A program made the position numbers and the translations under genes. Below the pieces are notes generated by a model. It saw only the letters and a list, made by a program, of their open reading frames with translations, was not told the origin of the DNA and made no database searches. A DNA stretch of 64,000 bases, from positions 124,001 to 188,000 of the forward strand of contig NZ_WFLI01000007.1 of the NCBI RefSeq assembly GCF_009208555.1, read 5' to 3'. Positions 55,140 through 63,383 of this stretch are shown in pieces. Positions within the stretch are counted from its first letter, which is position 1. The number at the start of each line of letters is the position of its first letter. The DNA is from Janthinobacterium violaceinigrum (GTDB lineage: Bacteria > Pseudomonadota > Gammaproteobacteria > Burkholderiales > Burkholderiaceae_D).

Positions 55140-56184
55140 GGAGATGCTTCCTCGGGTTGAGTGACAAGGTGCGCACGGTGTCGCCATTGCGGCTACGCAG
55201 CAGATGCAGTTCATCGTCATCGAGCGCGATCTTGCCGCTGTGCGGATTGGCGCTGGTGACGATCATGCGGAAATCTTTCAGGTCGGTGTTCGACACCAGA
55301 TACGGCTCGGCCTGGGCAAGGTCGCTACAGGCTTCCGGTACCGCCTCGGCGTCGAGCACGGCAGGCATGCTGTCGCGCATGGCACGCAGCTCGGAGACGC
55401 GCGCCTGCAGCACGGGACCGGCGTCGAAAATATCGACATAGCCTTCGAAGTGCAAGCCTTCCTGTTCCAGCAGGCGGCGCGCGGGCGCCGTGCTCAGATG
55501 CACCTTGCCGATGACTTCCTGCGCCTCGTCGGGCAGGTAGGCCACGTACATGGGCTGGCGCGGCATCAGTTCGGCGATGAACGATTTTTTTCCCAGGCTC
55601 GTCAGGTCGTCGACGTGGTGGAAATCCATCTTGAAGAAGTGGCGGCCCAGGCCCTCGTAGAACGGCGAGCTGCCGTCCGGCGCCTGGTAGCCGCGCATTT
55701 CCGCGATCAGCTTTTCCGTGAACAGGTGCGGGAACTGGGCGATGAACAGAAAGCGGCTTTTCGACAGCAGCTTGCCGTTGTTGCCGCTGCGGTAATCGGG
55801 GTGCAAAAACAGCGAGCACAGTTCCGTGCTGCCCGTCAGGTCGTTCGACAGGTACAGCGTTTCCATGCGCGTAAACACATCAAGCTCGCGGCTCGAGTGC
55901 ACGAGCGTGCCGATGCGGTAGTTGTAGAACGGTTCGTCCAGGCCCACGGCGCCCTTGATGGCGCACACGCCGGCCAGGCGGCCCGTGTCGGTATCCTCCA
56001 TGACGAACATATAGTCGCGCTTTTCGGGCGGGATCGTTTCGGCGAACGAGGCGCAGGCGATGGCCAGGCGGTCGCCCAGCATTTTCATGTCCGGCTTGAG
56101 GGTGGTCATGCCGGTGCCGACCTGGCTGGCCAGGCCGTACAGGGCGTCCAGGTCAGAAGCGTTGATGGCGCGTACTACTAGCAT
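55132..56184 (-). CDS. aruG: Arginine N-succinyltransferase, beta subunit
   Basis: This 350-residue AstA-family GNAT-like protein starts MLVVRAINASDLDALYGLA and carries TELCSLFLHPDYRSGNNGKLLS, the family acyl-CoA region. In Pseudomonas, AruF and AruG form the two-subunit succinyltransferase that adds succinyl-CoA to arginine. It follows aruF by 13 bp and overlaps astD. Confidence 0.95.
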   Translation of the reverse strand: MLVVRAINASDLDALYGLASQVGTGMTTLKPDMKMLGDRLAIACASFAETIPPEKRDYMFVMEDTDTGRLAGVCAIKGAVGLDEPFYNYRIGTLVHSSRELDVFTRMETLYLSNDLTGSTELCSLFLHPDYRSGNNGKLLSKSRFLFIAQFPHLFTEKLIAEMRGYQAPDGSSPFYEGLGRHFFKMDFHHVDDLTSLGKKSFIAELMPRQPMYVAYLPDEAQEVIGKVHLSTAPARRLLEQEGLHFEGYVDIFDAGPVLQARVSELRAMRDSMPAVLDAEAVPEACSDLAQAEPYLVSNTDLKDFRMIVTSANPHSGKIALDDDELHLLRSRNGDTVRTLSLNPRKHLHV

Positions 56185-56197
56185 AATGTTCTCTCGG

Positions 56198-57229
56198 TTA
56201 GATGCGTACGCAGATGACGCTGTCGCCTTCGGCCACGGCCAGCGCCTCGAGCAGCTCGGCCGGCAAGCCGACGGTGTCCTGCCCTTCGAGCGCATCGCAG
56301 GTGAAGGTGACGGCGCGGAAGTTGCGCTCCGCGCCCGAAGCGATCGCGTAATGCACTTTCAGGCCCGTGCGGCTGGGCGTGACGCCTGCGACGACACGGC
56401 GCGTGAGCGAGCCCGTAAACGAGCGCAGCGAATTCTTGTGCGCCTGCAGGATCGGGCCGCCATCGAAGATGTCGATGTAATCGTCGGCTTCGAAACCTTC
56501 TTCCGTCAGCAGATTGAACGCCAGTTCGCCGCTCGGGTGGATCTGGCCCATGGCCGCCTGCGCGTCGCCGGGCAAGAGCGGCACGTACACGGGGTAATGC
56601 GGCATCAGCTCGACGATCAGGGTGCGGTTGCGCGCGCCGCCGATGACTTTCTCCGCATCGAGGAAATCCATCTGGAAGAACTTGCGGCCCAGCGCATCCC
56701 AGAACGGCGACTGGCCGTTGGCGTCCGTGATGCCGGCCAGCGGCACGAAGAAACGATCGCCGAAACGGTGCGGTGCCAGCACGGCGAACAGCAGCCGCGC
56801 GCGCGACAGCAAGGCCGCCTCCAGGCCCGCCTGCTCCATATTGCGCACATAGAAGCCGGACAGCTGCGAGTACGCCGTCAGCTCCGAACACAGGGTCAGC
56901 GCATGCACGCTGTGACTGATGTTCAGGTCGCGCGAGACTTGCTGGATGACGTCGTTGCGAAAGGAAAAATAAGTACCGTTCGAGCCGGCCGAGGCGAAGA
57001 TGGCGGCCGTACCGAGGATGCTCTTGTCGAGCAGGGATTCAAGCACGAAGAGATACGACTCTTCGCTGGGGATGTCGACATGGGCGGCAAACGAGGCGAT
57101 GGAGCGCTCGACGGAGGCGGCGATTTTTTCACGCGTCTTCGGCAGGGTATGGACACCCGGCATGGTTACCGCGGCCAGCGCTTCGAGGGCTGCGATATCC
57201 GCAATTTCTACCGGACGGACAACATACAT
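56198..57229 (-). CDS. aruF: Arginine N-succinyltransferase, alpha subunit
   Basis: This 343-residue AstA-family protein (MYVVRPVEIADIAALEALA) is a paralogue of the next gene. The subunits differ at the acyl-CoA loop (here TLCSELTAYSQLSGFYVRN), and the P. aeruginosa alpha/beta assignment follows the gene order C-F-G-D-B. AAGGAG precedes the ATG at 57229. It works with AruG in the first step of the pathway. Confidence 0.95.
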   Translation of the reverse strand: MYVVRPVEIADIAALEALAAVTMPGVHTLPKTREKIAASVERSIASFAAHVDIPSEESYLFVLESLLDKSILGTAAIFASAGSNGTYFSFRNDVIQQVSRDLNISHSVHALTLCSELTAYSQLSGFYVRNMEQAGLEAALLSRARLLFAVLAPHRFGDRFFVPLAGITDANGQSPFWDALGRKFFQMDFLDAEKVIGGARNRTLIVELMPHYPVYVPLLPGDAQAAMGQIHPSGELAFNLLTEEGFEADDYIDIFDGGPILQAHKNSLRSFTGSLTRRVVAGVTPSRTGLKVHYAIASGAERNFRAVTFTCDALEGQDTVGLPAELLEALAVAEGDSVICVRI

Positions 57230-57323
57230 GGATACTCCTTCAGTGCAGACAATGCCAGGGTAGAACCAAGCCGGCCCGCAGCAAAGCGGCGGGCCGGTGA
57301 TCAAACAGGGAGCGAGGCTAGCC

Positions 57324-58565
57324 TCAGGCTTTCAGCATGCCGTCGATGGCCACGCGCAGCAGGCGGCCCGCTTCGGCAATCTGTTCGTCCGAGACGATCA
57401 GGGCCGGCGCCAGGCGCACCACGTCCATACCGGCGATCAGCACCATCAAGCCTTGCGCTTCGGCCGCTTTCTGGATGTCCTTCGCGCGGCCCTTCCAGGC
57501 ATCGCTGACTACCAGGCCCAGCAGCAAACCGCTGCCGCGCACGGCGGAGAATACTTGCGGATAATCCGTGATCAGGCCTTGCAGCATGGCGATGGTATTG
57601 ACGCTCGCATCCTTGACGCGGGCCAGGAAGGCCGGCGTGTTGATCGTCTCCAGCACGGTCAGGGCCACGGTGGCGGCCAGCGGGTTGCCGCCGTAGGTGG
57701 TGCCGTGCGTGCCGACGGCCAGGGTTTGCGCCAGTTCATTGGTGGTCAGCATGGCGCCGATCGGGTAGCCGTTGCCCAGCGCCTTGGCGGCCGTCAGGAT
57801 GTCCGGCGTGACGCCGTAGCCCATGTAGGCGAACAACGCGCCAGTGCGGCCCATGCCGCACTGGACTTCGTCGAAAATCAACAGGGCGCCCGTCTTGTCG
57901 CACAGGGCGCGCAGTTCCTTGAGGAACTCCGGATTGCCGGGCACCACGCCGCCTTCGCCTTGTACCGGCTCGACGATCACGGCGCACACGTCATCGCCGA
58001 TGGCGGCGCGCGCCGCTTCGATGTCGTTGTAGGCGATGTGGTCGATCGATGGCGGCAGCGGCTCGAAGCCTTCCGTGTACTTGGCCTGGCCGCCGACGGA
58101 CACCGTAAACAGGGTGCGGCCGTGGAAAGAGCTGAAGCACGAAATGATGCGCGACTTGTGCGCGCCGAACCTGGTGTGCGCATACTTGCGCGCCAGTTTC
58201 AGGGCCGCTTCGTTGGCTTCCGCGCCCGAGTTGCAGAAGAAGGCGCGGTCGGCAAACGTCGCTTCCGTCAGGGCCAGCGCCAGGCGCAGCACCGGTTCGT
58301 TGGTGTAGCCGTTGCCCAAATGCCACAAATTATTGATTTGCTTGGTCAGCACGTCGACCAGGGCCGGATGGCAGTGGCCCAGGCTGTTGACGGCGATGCC
58401 GGAGGTGAAATCGAGGTAATGCTTGCCTGCCTGGTCCCACAGATCCAGTCCGGAACCGCGCACGGGCACCATGGCTGCAGGGGCGTAGGTAGGAACGAGG
58501 ACCTGGTCAAAGGTTTCCCGGGTGACTGGACGAGCCGTTACGGTCGAATCAAGCTTGGCATTCAT
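57324..58565 (-). CDS. astC: Succinylornithine/acetylornithine aminotransferase
   Basis: This 413-residue class III PLP aminotransferase has the cofactor Asp in [15 protein letters not shown] and the Schiff-base Lys in [15 protein letters not shown]. It transfers the amino group of succinylornithine to 2-oxoglutarate, giving glutamate. It is the first gene of the operon, directly behind the ArgR-like sites, as aruC is in Pseudomonas. Confidence 0.95.
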   Translation of the reverse strand: MNAKLDSTVTARPVTRETFDQVLVPTYAPAAMVPVRGSGLDLWDQAGKHYLDFTSGIAVNSLGHCHPALVDVLTKQINNLWHLGNGYTNEPVLRLALALTEATFADRAFFCNSGAEANEAALKLARKYAHTRFGAHKSRIISCFSSFHGRTLFTVSVGGQAKYTEGFEPLPPSIDHIAYNDIEAARAAIGDDVCAVIVEPVQGEGGVVPGNPEFLKELRALCDKTGALLIFDEVQCGMGRTGALFAYMGYGVTPDILTAAKALGNGYPIGAMLTTNELAQTLAVGTHGTTYGGNPLAATVALTVLETINTPAFLARVKDASVNTIAMLQGLITDYPQVFSAVRGSGLLLGLVVSDAWKGRAKDIQKAAEAQGLMVLIAGMDVVRLAPALIVSDEQIAEAGRLLRVAIDGMLKA

Positions 58566-58624
58566 AGCATTTCCCCATCAATATGTTAGGTACTCCGCAG
58601 CTACGACAGCTACGTGTGTACTGC

Positions 58625-58689
58625 ATTATAAAAAGCGGGATGCTAAAACTCTTTTGAATCTGCGACAAGGATTTTCACAATTCATCACA
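58625..58689 (-). promoter_or_regulatory. ast promoter with tandem ArgR-like half-sites
   Basis: On the minus strand, TGTGAT-N8-AA-N5 (58689-58669) and TGTCGC-N8-AA-N5 (58667-58647) are direct repeats 22 bp apart. The second matches the Pseudomonas ArgR half-site consensus TGTCGC-N8-AA-N5. A perfect TATAAT follows (58630-58625) with a poor -35, so activation by a bound AraC-type ArgR is expected. The astC start is 60 bases further. Confidence 0.75.
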
Positions 58690-58706
58690 GCTGCCTTGAC
58701 ACGGGG

Positions 58707-59651
58707 CTAGGCAGGCGGCATCAGCTTGCGCTGCCGCTCTTCACGGGGGGTATTGCCAAATAAAGTGCCAAACGCCGTGGAAAAATGGGAACCGGAGGAA
58801 AAGCCGCACATCAGGCCCACTTGCACGATGGAATAATGTGTATCGAGCAATAGTTGCCGCGAGCGCTGCAGGCGCAGCTCCAGGTAGTAGCGCGACGGCA
58901 GGCTGCCCAGGTATTGCTTGAACAGCCGCTCCAGCTGGCGCCGCGACAGGCCCACCAGGCTGGCGATGTCATCGGTCGACAGCGGTTCTTCGATATTGGC
59001 TTCCATCAAGGTCACCGCTTCGGACAATTTCGGCTGCAGCACGCCAAAGCGCGCCTGCAGGGCCACGCGCTGGCGCTCTTCCTTGCCGCGCACCTTGTCC
59101 ACGCACAACGCTTCCTTGACGAGCGCCTGCACGTCGGCGCCAAACACGGTCTCGATCAGGGTCAGCGAAAAGTCGATGCTGGCCGCGCCGCCGCAGCAGG
59201 TGATGTGGGGGCCGTCGATGTCGAACAGGTGCGGCGTCAGAATGGCCCGCTCGGCCTTGGCCTCCGCATCCGCGTACAGGGCCCAGGGCAAGGCGATGCG
59301 CACGCCATCCATCACGCCCGCGTCGGCCAGCCACAGCACGGCCGCGCCCACGCCGCCCCAGAACGGCGCCGAACGGCAGCGCTCGATCACAGCCCGGCAC
59401 AGCTCGGCGCGCAGCGGCGCCTCCGTTTCATCGGCCACCAGCAGCGCGATATGCCAGTTGCCGCCCTGCTGAGCCACCTGCTCGGGCGTACGCACGTCCA
59501 GTTGCAGGGCTTCCGGTCCCAGCGCCCGCGCGCACAGGCGCAGCGGCTGCACCAGGCCCGCCCAGGTAATCGACTCGGCATCGCCGGCATGGACCAGCAG
59601 CAAACGCAACGGTTTATCGAGGCCGATACGGGAGAGATTTGCGAAAGACAT
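58707..59651 (-). CDS. argR: ArgR-like AraC-family activator of the ast operon
   Basis: This 314-residue protein has a DJ-1/PfpI-like amino domain (about 1-185) without an obvious catalytic triad and a carboxy-terminal AraC DNA-binding domain (about 205-305, with STDDIASLVGLSRRQLERLFKQYLG). This is the architecture of P. aeruginosa ArgR, the arginine-responsive activator, which is not related to the hexameric E. coli ArgR. It lies just upstream of astC on the same strand. The ATG at 59651 is preferred over a GTG 12 codons earlier. Confidence 0.88.
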   Translation of the reverse strand: MSFANLSRIGLDKPLRLLLVHAGDAESITWAGLVQPLRLCARALGPEALQLDVRTPEQVAQQGGNWHIALLVADETEAPLRAELCRAVIERCRSAPFWGGVGAAVLWLADAGVMDGVRIALPWALYADAEAKAERAILTPHLFDIDGPHITCCGGAASIDFSLTLIETVFGADVQALVKEALCVDKVRGKEERQRVALQARFGVLQPKLSEAVTLMEANIEEPLSTDDIASLVGLSRRQLERLFKQYLGSLPSRYYLELRLQRSRQLLLDTHYSIVQVGLMCGFSSGSHFSTAFGTLFGNTPREERQRKLMPPA

Positions 59652-59783
59652 CGGCGGGGCAGGATACGGACAAGGGCTGAGTTGCACACATGATACCGGA
59701 GTTCGGCCCCATCGAAGCCCTGTTGCAACCGCGCCTCCCGACGCGGCGGAAAAAAGCGGAACGGAAGGATATAATCACGCTCT

Positions 59784-60218
59784 ATGGGTGAACGATATTT
59801 AAAAAGTATCCGGCTGCTGGCCGAATGCATGCAGGGCTTCGAGCGGTTTTCTAGCGACTTCGTGCGCCAGTACGGCTTGACGCATGCGCAATTCGACATC
59901 ATTGCCACGCTCGGCAACACCTGCGGCATGTCCTACAAGGAACTGGGCCAGAAAACCCTGATTACCAAGGGCACCTTGACGGGCGTGGTGGACCGGCTCG
60001 AACAAAAGGGGCTGGTGCTACGCGAACGTTGCACGAAAGACAAGCGCTCCTATTTTGTGCGCTTGAGCTGCGAGGGCGAACAGGTGTTCCATGACGTGTT
60101 CCCCAAGCTGACAAAGCAGGGCCAGCGCTTGTTTGACGGCTATACGGAAGACGATTTCATGCGCCTGGAAACCACCCTGGCAGGCTTGAAACACGCCATC
60201 GCCAACGGCCACAGCTGA
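59784..60218 (+). CDS. MarR-family transcriptional regulator
   Basis: This 144-residue winged-helix protein has the MarR recognition region SYKELGQKTLITKGTLTGVVDRLEQKGLVLRE. It likely represses itself and neighbours in response to a small ligand. A TATAAT at 59770-59775 ends only eight bases before the ATG, and no ribosome site fits, so translation may be leaderless. The following small gene is 45 bp downstream. Confidence 0.88.
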   Translation: MGERYLKSIRLLAECMQGFERFSSDFVRQYGLTHAQFDIIATLGNTCGMSYKELGQKTLITKGTLTGVVDRLEQKGLVLRERCTKDKRSYFVRLSCEGEQVFHDVFPKLTKQGQRLFDGYTEDDFMRLETTLAGLKHAIANGHS

Positions 60219-60263
60219 CCATTCATCAAGCACAGACATTCAAACAAGACAAAGGAAACCAAG

Positions 60264-60548
60264 TTGAAAACCACACTGCTCGAAGGCAAAAAGCCCGCTC
60301 ATTTCGATAAAAGCATCATCGGCAACCTGCTGCTCAACGCCAGCACGCCGGAGTTGGTCCGCCAGGAAAAACTGATCATCGGCGTGCGCAACGAAGACGG
60401 CGAAATCTACCGCCTGATCGGCGCCACCAAGCACAACAGCTTCATGAACGCCGTCGAAGAATTGTTCGACCTGGGCCTGACCGATGAACTGGAAGACAGC
60501 GACGAACTGGTCGAAGGCTGCGACGCCATCTTCAGCGAATCGCTGTAG
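60264..60548 (+). CDS. Small acidic protein of unknown function
   Basis: This 94-residue protein is soluble and strongly acidic towards its end (ELEDSDELVEGCDAIFSESL). AAAGGAAACC precedes the ATG and it follows the MarR gene on the same strand. I do not recognise a family. The combination with MarR suggests co-transcription, but nothing shows function. A decayed family B repeat lies after its stop. Confidence 0.72.
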   Translation: MKTTLLEGKKPAHFDKSIIGNLLLNASTPELVRQEKLIIGVRNEDGEIYRLIGATKHNSFMNAVEELFDLGLTDELEDSDELVEGCDAIFSESL

Positions 60549-60562
60549 GAGCACTTAGCAGG

Positions 60563-60601
60563 ACCTGCTGCGCCGTGGGCTGTGCGGCCGGCGGCTCCTG
60601 T
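60563..60601. repeat. Remnant of hairpin repeat family B
   Basis: ACCTGCTGCGCCGTGGG and TGTGCGGCCGGCG resemble the left arm of the copies at 38287 and 44530 (ACCTGCTGCGCGTCGG, TTTGCGGCCTGCG). The rest of the element is lost. Confidence 0.5.
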
Positions 60602-60633
60602 TCAACGCCCTGACGATCGCTATCGTTAAAAAA

Positions 60634-60665
60634 GGCATGCCCCTGATCCAGCGGCATGCCTTTTT
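60634..60665 (+). terminator. Terminator after the MarR unit
   Basis: Two copies of the palindrome GGCATGCC (60634-60641 and 60653-60660) pair across an 11-nt loop, with A6 before and TTTTT after. Confidence 0.9.
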
Positions 60666-60727
60666 CCGTTTACGGGGCTTTGCTTGCCTTTTGCCCGGCT
60701 GTTTGCGAAAAGATCACGGTTAAAAAG

Positions 60728-60755
60728 TTCCGTACGGAAATATTGCGAGTATAAT
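60728..60755 (+). promoter_or_regulatory. HDOD gene promoter with TTCCGTACGGAA dyad
   Basis: A perfect 12-bp palindrome TTCCGTACGGAA (60728-60739) lies where the -35 would be for the TATAAT at 60750-60755. The ATG at 60763 is seven bases after the -10, so transcription probably starts at or next to the A of the start codon. Confidence 0.6.
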
Positions 60756-60762
60756 TTTTTCA

Positions 60763-61611
60763 ATGAACAGACTCGACGCCTTTAAAAGCATCGCCGCACA
60801 AGCCGCTCGTGGCGAGCTGACCTTTCCTGCCAATGTGGACGCTTCGCTCAAGCTGCAAGAGGCGCTGGCCGATCCCGACTGCCATATCGAGGCCGCCGCC
60901 AAGCTGGTGCAGGCCGACCCGCTGCTGGCCGCGCGCACGGTGGCCATCGCCAATTCGGTGGCGTTCAACCGTTCCGGCAACGAAATCACCAGCGTGCGCA
61001 ATGCCGTGCAACGGCTCGGCGTGCGTACCCTGCAATCGGTGGTGGCATCGCTGATCGTGCGCCAGCTGGGCAGCACCATCACCGATCCCGCGCTGCAGGC
61101 AAAGGCCAACCAGCTGTGGGAACACACGGCCCACGTGGCGGCCCTGTCGCAGGTACTGGCCCGCCGCGTCACCAAGGTGGACCCCGATACGGCCCTGTTT
61201 GCGGGCATCATGCATGAAGTGGGCGGCTTTTATCTGCTGTCGCGCGCGGCCGAATTTCCCGGCATCCTGGACGGCGAACCGCAGGACTGGGTCGAACATG
61301 GCGAACAGGCGATCGGCCATGGCGTGCTGACCAAACTGAAGGTGCCGGAAGCCGTGATGGGCGCCATCGATGCGCTGTGGGAAGGCTTGCGCGCCATCCC
61401 GCCCGAATCGCTGGGCGACACCCTGCTGCTGGCAAACGACTTGGCGCCCGTCTCGTCCCCCCTGAACGAAAGTCCGGCCGCCATCGCCGTGCGGGCCGCG
61501 CGCGCCGCACGCAGCATCGATTGCCTGATCGGCGACGATGCGACCTTGTCGAGCATCATGGAAGAATCGGACGATGAAGTGCAGTCGCTGCTGAAGGTGC
61601 TCGTGCACTAG
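60763..61611 (+). CDS. HDOD-domain signalling protein
   Basis: This 282-residue protein carries one HDOD domain (about residues 12-210; AIANSVAFNRSGNEITSVRNAVQRLG and AGIMHEVGGFYLL are typical). HDOD proteins lack a full HD metal site and act in signalling, often with c-di-GMP or chemotaxis-like systems. No partner domain is attached. It has no visible ribosome site. Its TAG stop lies in a CTAG shared with a small minus-strand frame. Confidence 0.9.
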   Translation: MNRLDAFKSIAAQAARGELTFPANVDASLKLQEALADPDCHIEAAAKLVQADPLLAARTVAIANSVAFNRSGNEITSVRNAVQRLGVRTLQSVVASLIVRQLGSTITDPALQAKANQLWEHTAHVAALSQVLARRVTKVDPDTALFAGIMHEVGGFYLLSRAAEFPGILDGEPQDWVEHGEQAIGHGVLTKLKVPEAVMGAIDALWEGLRAIPPESLGDTLLLANDLAPVSSPLNESPAAIAVRAARAARSIDCLIGDDATLSSIMEESDDEVQSLLKVLVH

Positions 61612-61769
61612 CCTGCCGGCTTGTTGGCCACTGGCGGCGGCGCCGGCTTGACCGTTTCGACGATCAGCACATGCTTGTCCATGGCCTGCGTTCCCTGTTG
61701 TTGCTGGACGACTTGCGTGGCGACCGCCCTGGTGCTCAACAGGGGCTGCGGATGGCGTGGCATGAACAT
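61608..61769 (-). CDS. Possible small or remnant gene
   Basis: A minus-strand frame from ATG 61769 to TAG 61608 encodes 53 residues (MFMPRHPQPLLSTRAVATQV at the start, then a QQQQ run and a Pro/Ala-rich tail ending NKPAG). The frame stays open for 17 more codons upstream, to 61820, with protein-like content (CCAYGAYPTASSYA). No ribosome site is seen at the ATG. It could be a short protein or the carboxy end of a decayed gene. Confidence 0.35.
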   Translation of the reverse strand: MFMPRHPQPLLSTRAVATQVVQQQQGTQAMDKHVLIVETVKPAPPPVANKPAG

Positions 61770-61980
61770 GGCGTAGCTGCTGGCAGTGGGATAGGCCCCA
61801 TATGCGCAGCAGGTAGCAAATTATCAAGCCTTAAATTATCCCCCCCCCTTCAAACGCCGGACAAAAAAAACCCGCTCGAAAGCGGGTAAAGTCCAAAGCT
61901 AGGGATGTCCTGAAAGAGACAGCCCTATCTTATGCGCTGCGCCACAGCGGCTCCGTGCGCTGGCACACTTAGTGCGCACA
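61612..61980. other. Gap between the HDOD and GST genes
   Basis: Besides the possible small frame, this 369-bp stretch holds a C8 tract (61839-61846) and the terminator of the GST gene at 61863-61886. Nothing else was recognised. Confidence 0.5.
61863..61886 (-). terminator. Terminator of the GST gene
   Basis: CCCGCT and AGCGGG pair around a CGAA tetraloop. On the minus strand the hairpin ends in eight T. Confidence 0.85.
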
Positions 61981-62607
61981 TTATTGCGGCAACAGCTCCA
62001 CTTCCGTTTCCTGCCAGGCCCGCAACTGCCGCACGCGGGCAAACCACGCGTGGATGTGCTGGTACTGCGCCAGCGGCAGCCGCACCGCTTCGCTGTACAT
62101 CAGCGGCGCGGCCACGGCGAAATCGGCCAGGGTCACGTCTTCGCCGCTGAGCCAGCTGCGTCCCGCCAGATGCGCGTCCAGCACCACGGCGCAGGCATGC
62201 AGCTCGTGCTCGCCGCGCGCCTCTTCCAGCGGATCGGCCGGACCATTGCCCGTCATGCCCTTCCATGCGCGTTCCCAGGCCAGCACGCTGATGGCGGGCG
62301 CAAAGTGCTGCGCCGCCCAGAACAGCCAGCGGTTGACGTCGGCGCGGGCCTGCGGCGCCGAAGGATAGATGGTCTGGCCCGGCACCTGCTCGGCCAGGTA
62401 TTGCATGATGGCGCACGATTCCCACAGCAGGAAAGCGCCATCGGCCAGCACGGGCACCTTGCCGTTCGGATTCAGTTCGCCCAGGCGGCGGCGGTCATCC
62501 GCATTCATCAGGTCGACTTCGGCCAGTTCCAGAGGCAAGCCCAGGTGGATCGCCGTCATCAGGGCACGGCGGGCGTTCGAGGACATGGGGTGGTGGTACA
62601 GACGCAT
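61981..62607 (-). CDS. Glutathione S-transferase family protein (3)
   Basis: This 208-residue GST (MRLYHHPMSSNARRALMTAI) has Ser residues at the active-site turn, the cis-Pro loop NPNGKVPVLADG, and LWESCAIMQYLAEQ. Its helical domain has the TLADFAVAAPLMYSEAVRLPL pattern. It lies 74 bp downstream of a WYL regulator on the same strand, which may control it. The substrate is unknown. Confidence 0.9.
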   Translation of the reverse strand: MRLYHHPMSSNARRALMTAIHLGLPLELAEVDLMNADDRRRLGELNPNGKVPVLADGAFLLWESCAIMQYLAEQVPGQTIYPSAPQARADVNRWLFWAAQHFAPAISVLAWERAWKGMTGNGPADPLEEARGEHELHACAVVLDAHLAGRSWLSGEDVTLADFAVAAPLMYSEAVRLPLAQYQHIHAWFARVRQLRAWQETEVELLPQ

Positions 62608-62681
62608 GATGGAGTACTCCGGTGAGTGAAGAAGCCACCATCGTAGAACCAGTCACTGACAGTTTTTGTCAGGAGCAGCTA

Positions 62682-63383
62682 TCAGGATTCCGGATCAATA
62701 TCATGCGCCTTGCGCCAGGTGTCGAGCAAGGCGTGGCGGCGCGTGGGATAGCGCTCCTCGTGCCGCTGCACGCTGGCGATGCGGTCGATGCGGAAGTGCC
62801 GGTAATCGCCGCGCAGCTCGCACCAGGCGGCCAGCAGGCGCTTGCCCTCGAAAAACGCCAGGGCGAACGGCCAGACGGTGCGCGAGGTGGCGCTGCCGTG
62901 TTCATCCTGGTAACCCAGCGTGATTTTCTGTTCATAGCGGATCGCCTCGCGCACGGGCTGCACATGCAGGTCGGCCGGCTGCGTGCCATCGGCGGGACGG
63001 CCCAGCGGTACCCACAGACTGGTGTCGGCCATGCTGTCGCGCAAGTCGCGCGGCGAGGCGGCCGCGATCTTCGCCAGCGCATTGCTGGCCGCCTGCGCCA
63101 GGCCCGCATCGCCTTGCCGGCGCACCCAGCGCGCGCCCAGCACCAGCGCCTCCAGTTCATCGGGACCGAACATCAGCGGCGGCAAGAAGGCGCCACGGCG
63201 CAGCACATAGCCGATGCCGGCCTCGCCCTGCAGGGGCGCGCCCAGTTCGGCCAGGGTCTGGATATCGCGGTAAATCGTGCGCTCGGATACGCCCAGCTGC
63301 TGCGCCAGCTGGGCCGCCGTGACGGGCACGCGCCTGGCGCGCATGGCGTCCATCAGCAGGAACAGGCGTCCGCTGCGGCTCAT
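62682..63383 (-). CDS. YafY-type WYL-domain transcriptional regulator
   Basis: This 233-residue protein has an HTH_11 winged helix (about 1-60; TAAQLAQQLGVSERTIYRDIQTL) and a WYL ligand-binding domain (about 140-230; AWCELRGDYRHFRIDRI is the WYL core). WYL proteins bind nucleic acids or nucleotides and control stress or defence genes. The ATG at 63383 overlaps the stop of the upstream gene by four bases (ATGA). Confidence 0.9.
   Translation of the reverse strand: MSRSGRLFLLMDAMRARRVPVTAAQLAQQLGVSERTIYRDIQTLAELGAPLQGEAGIGYVLRRGAFLPPLMFGPDELEALVLGARWVRRQGDAGLAQAASNALAKIAAASPRDLRDSMADTSLWVPLGRPADGTQPADLHVQPVREAIRYEQKITLGYQDEHGSATSRTVWPFALAFFEGKRLLAAWCELRGDYRHFRIDRIASVQRHEERYPTRRHALLDTWRKAHDIDPES

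Noticed and set aside
61671-61889. A 72-codon plus-strand frame after the HDOD gene
   Set aside because: It runs through the GST terminator and the C8 tract, and the opposite strand looks more protein-like.
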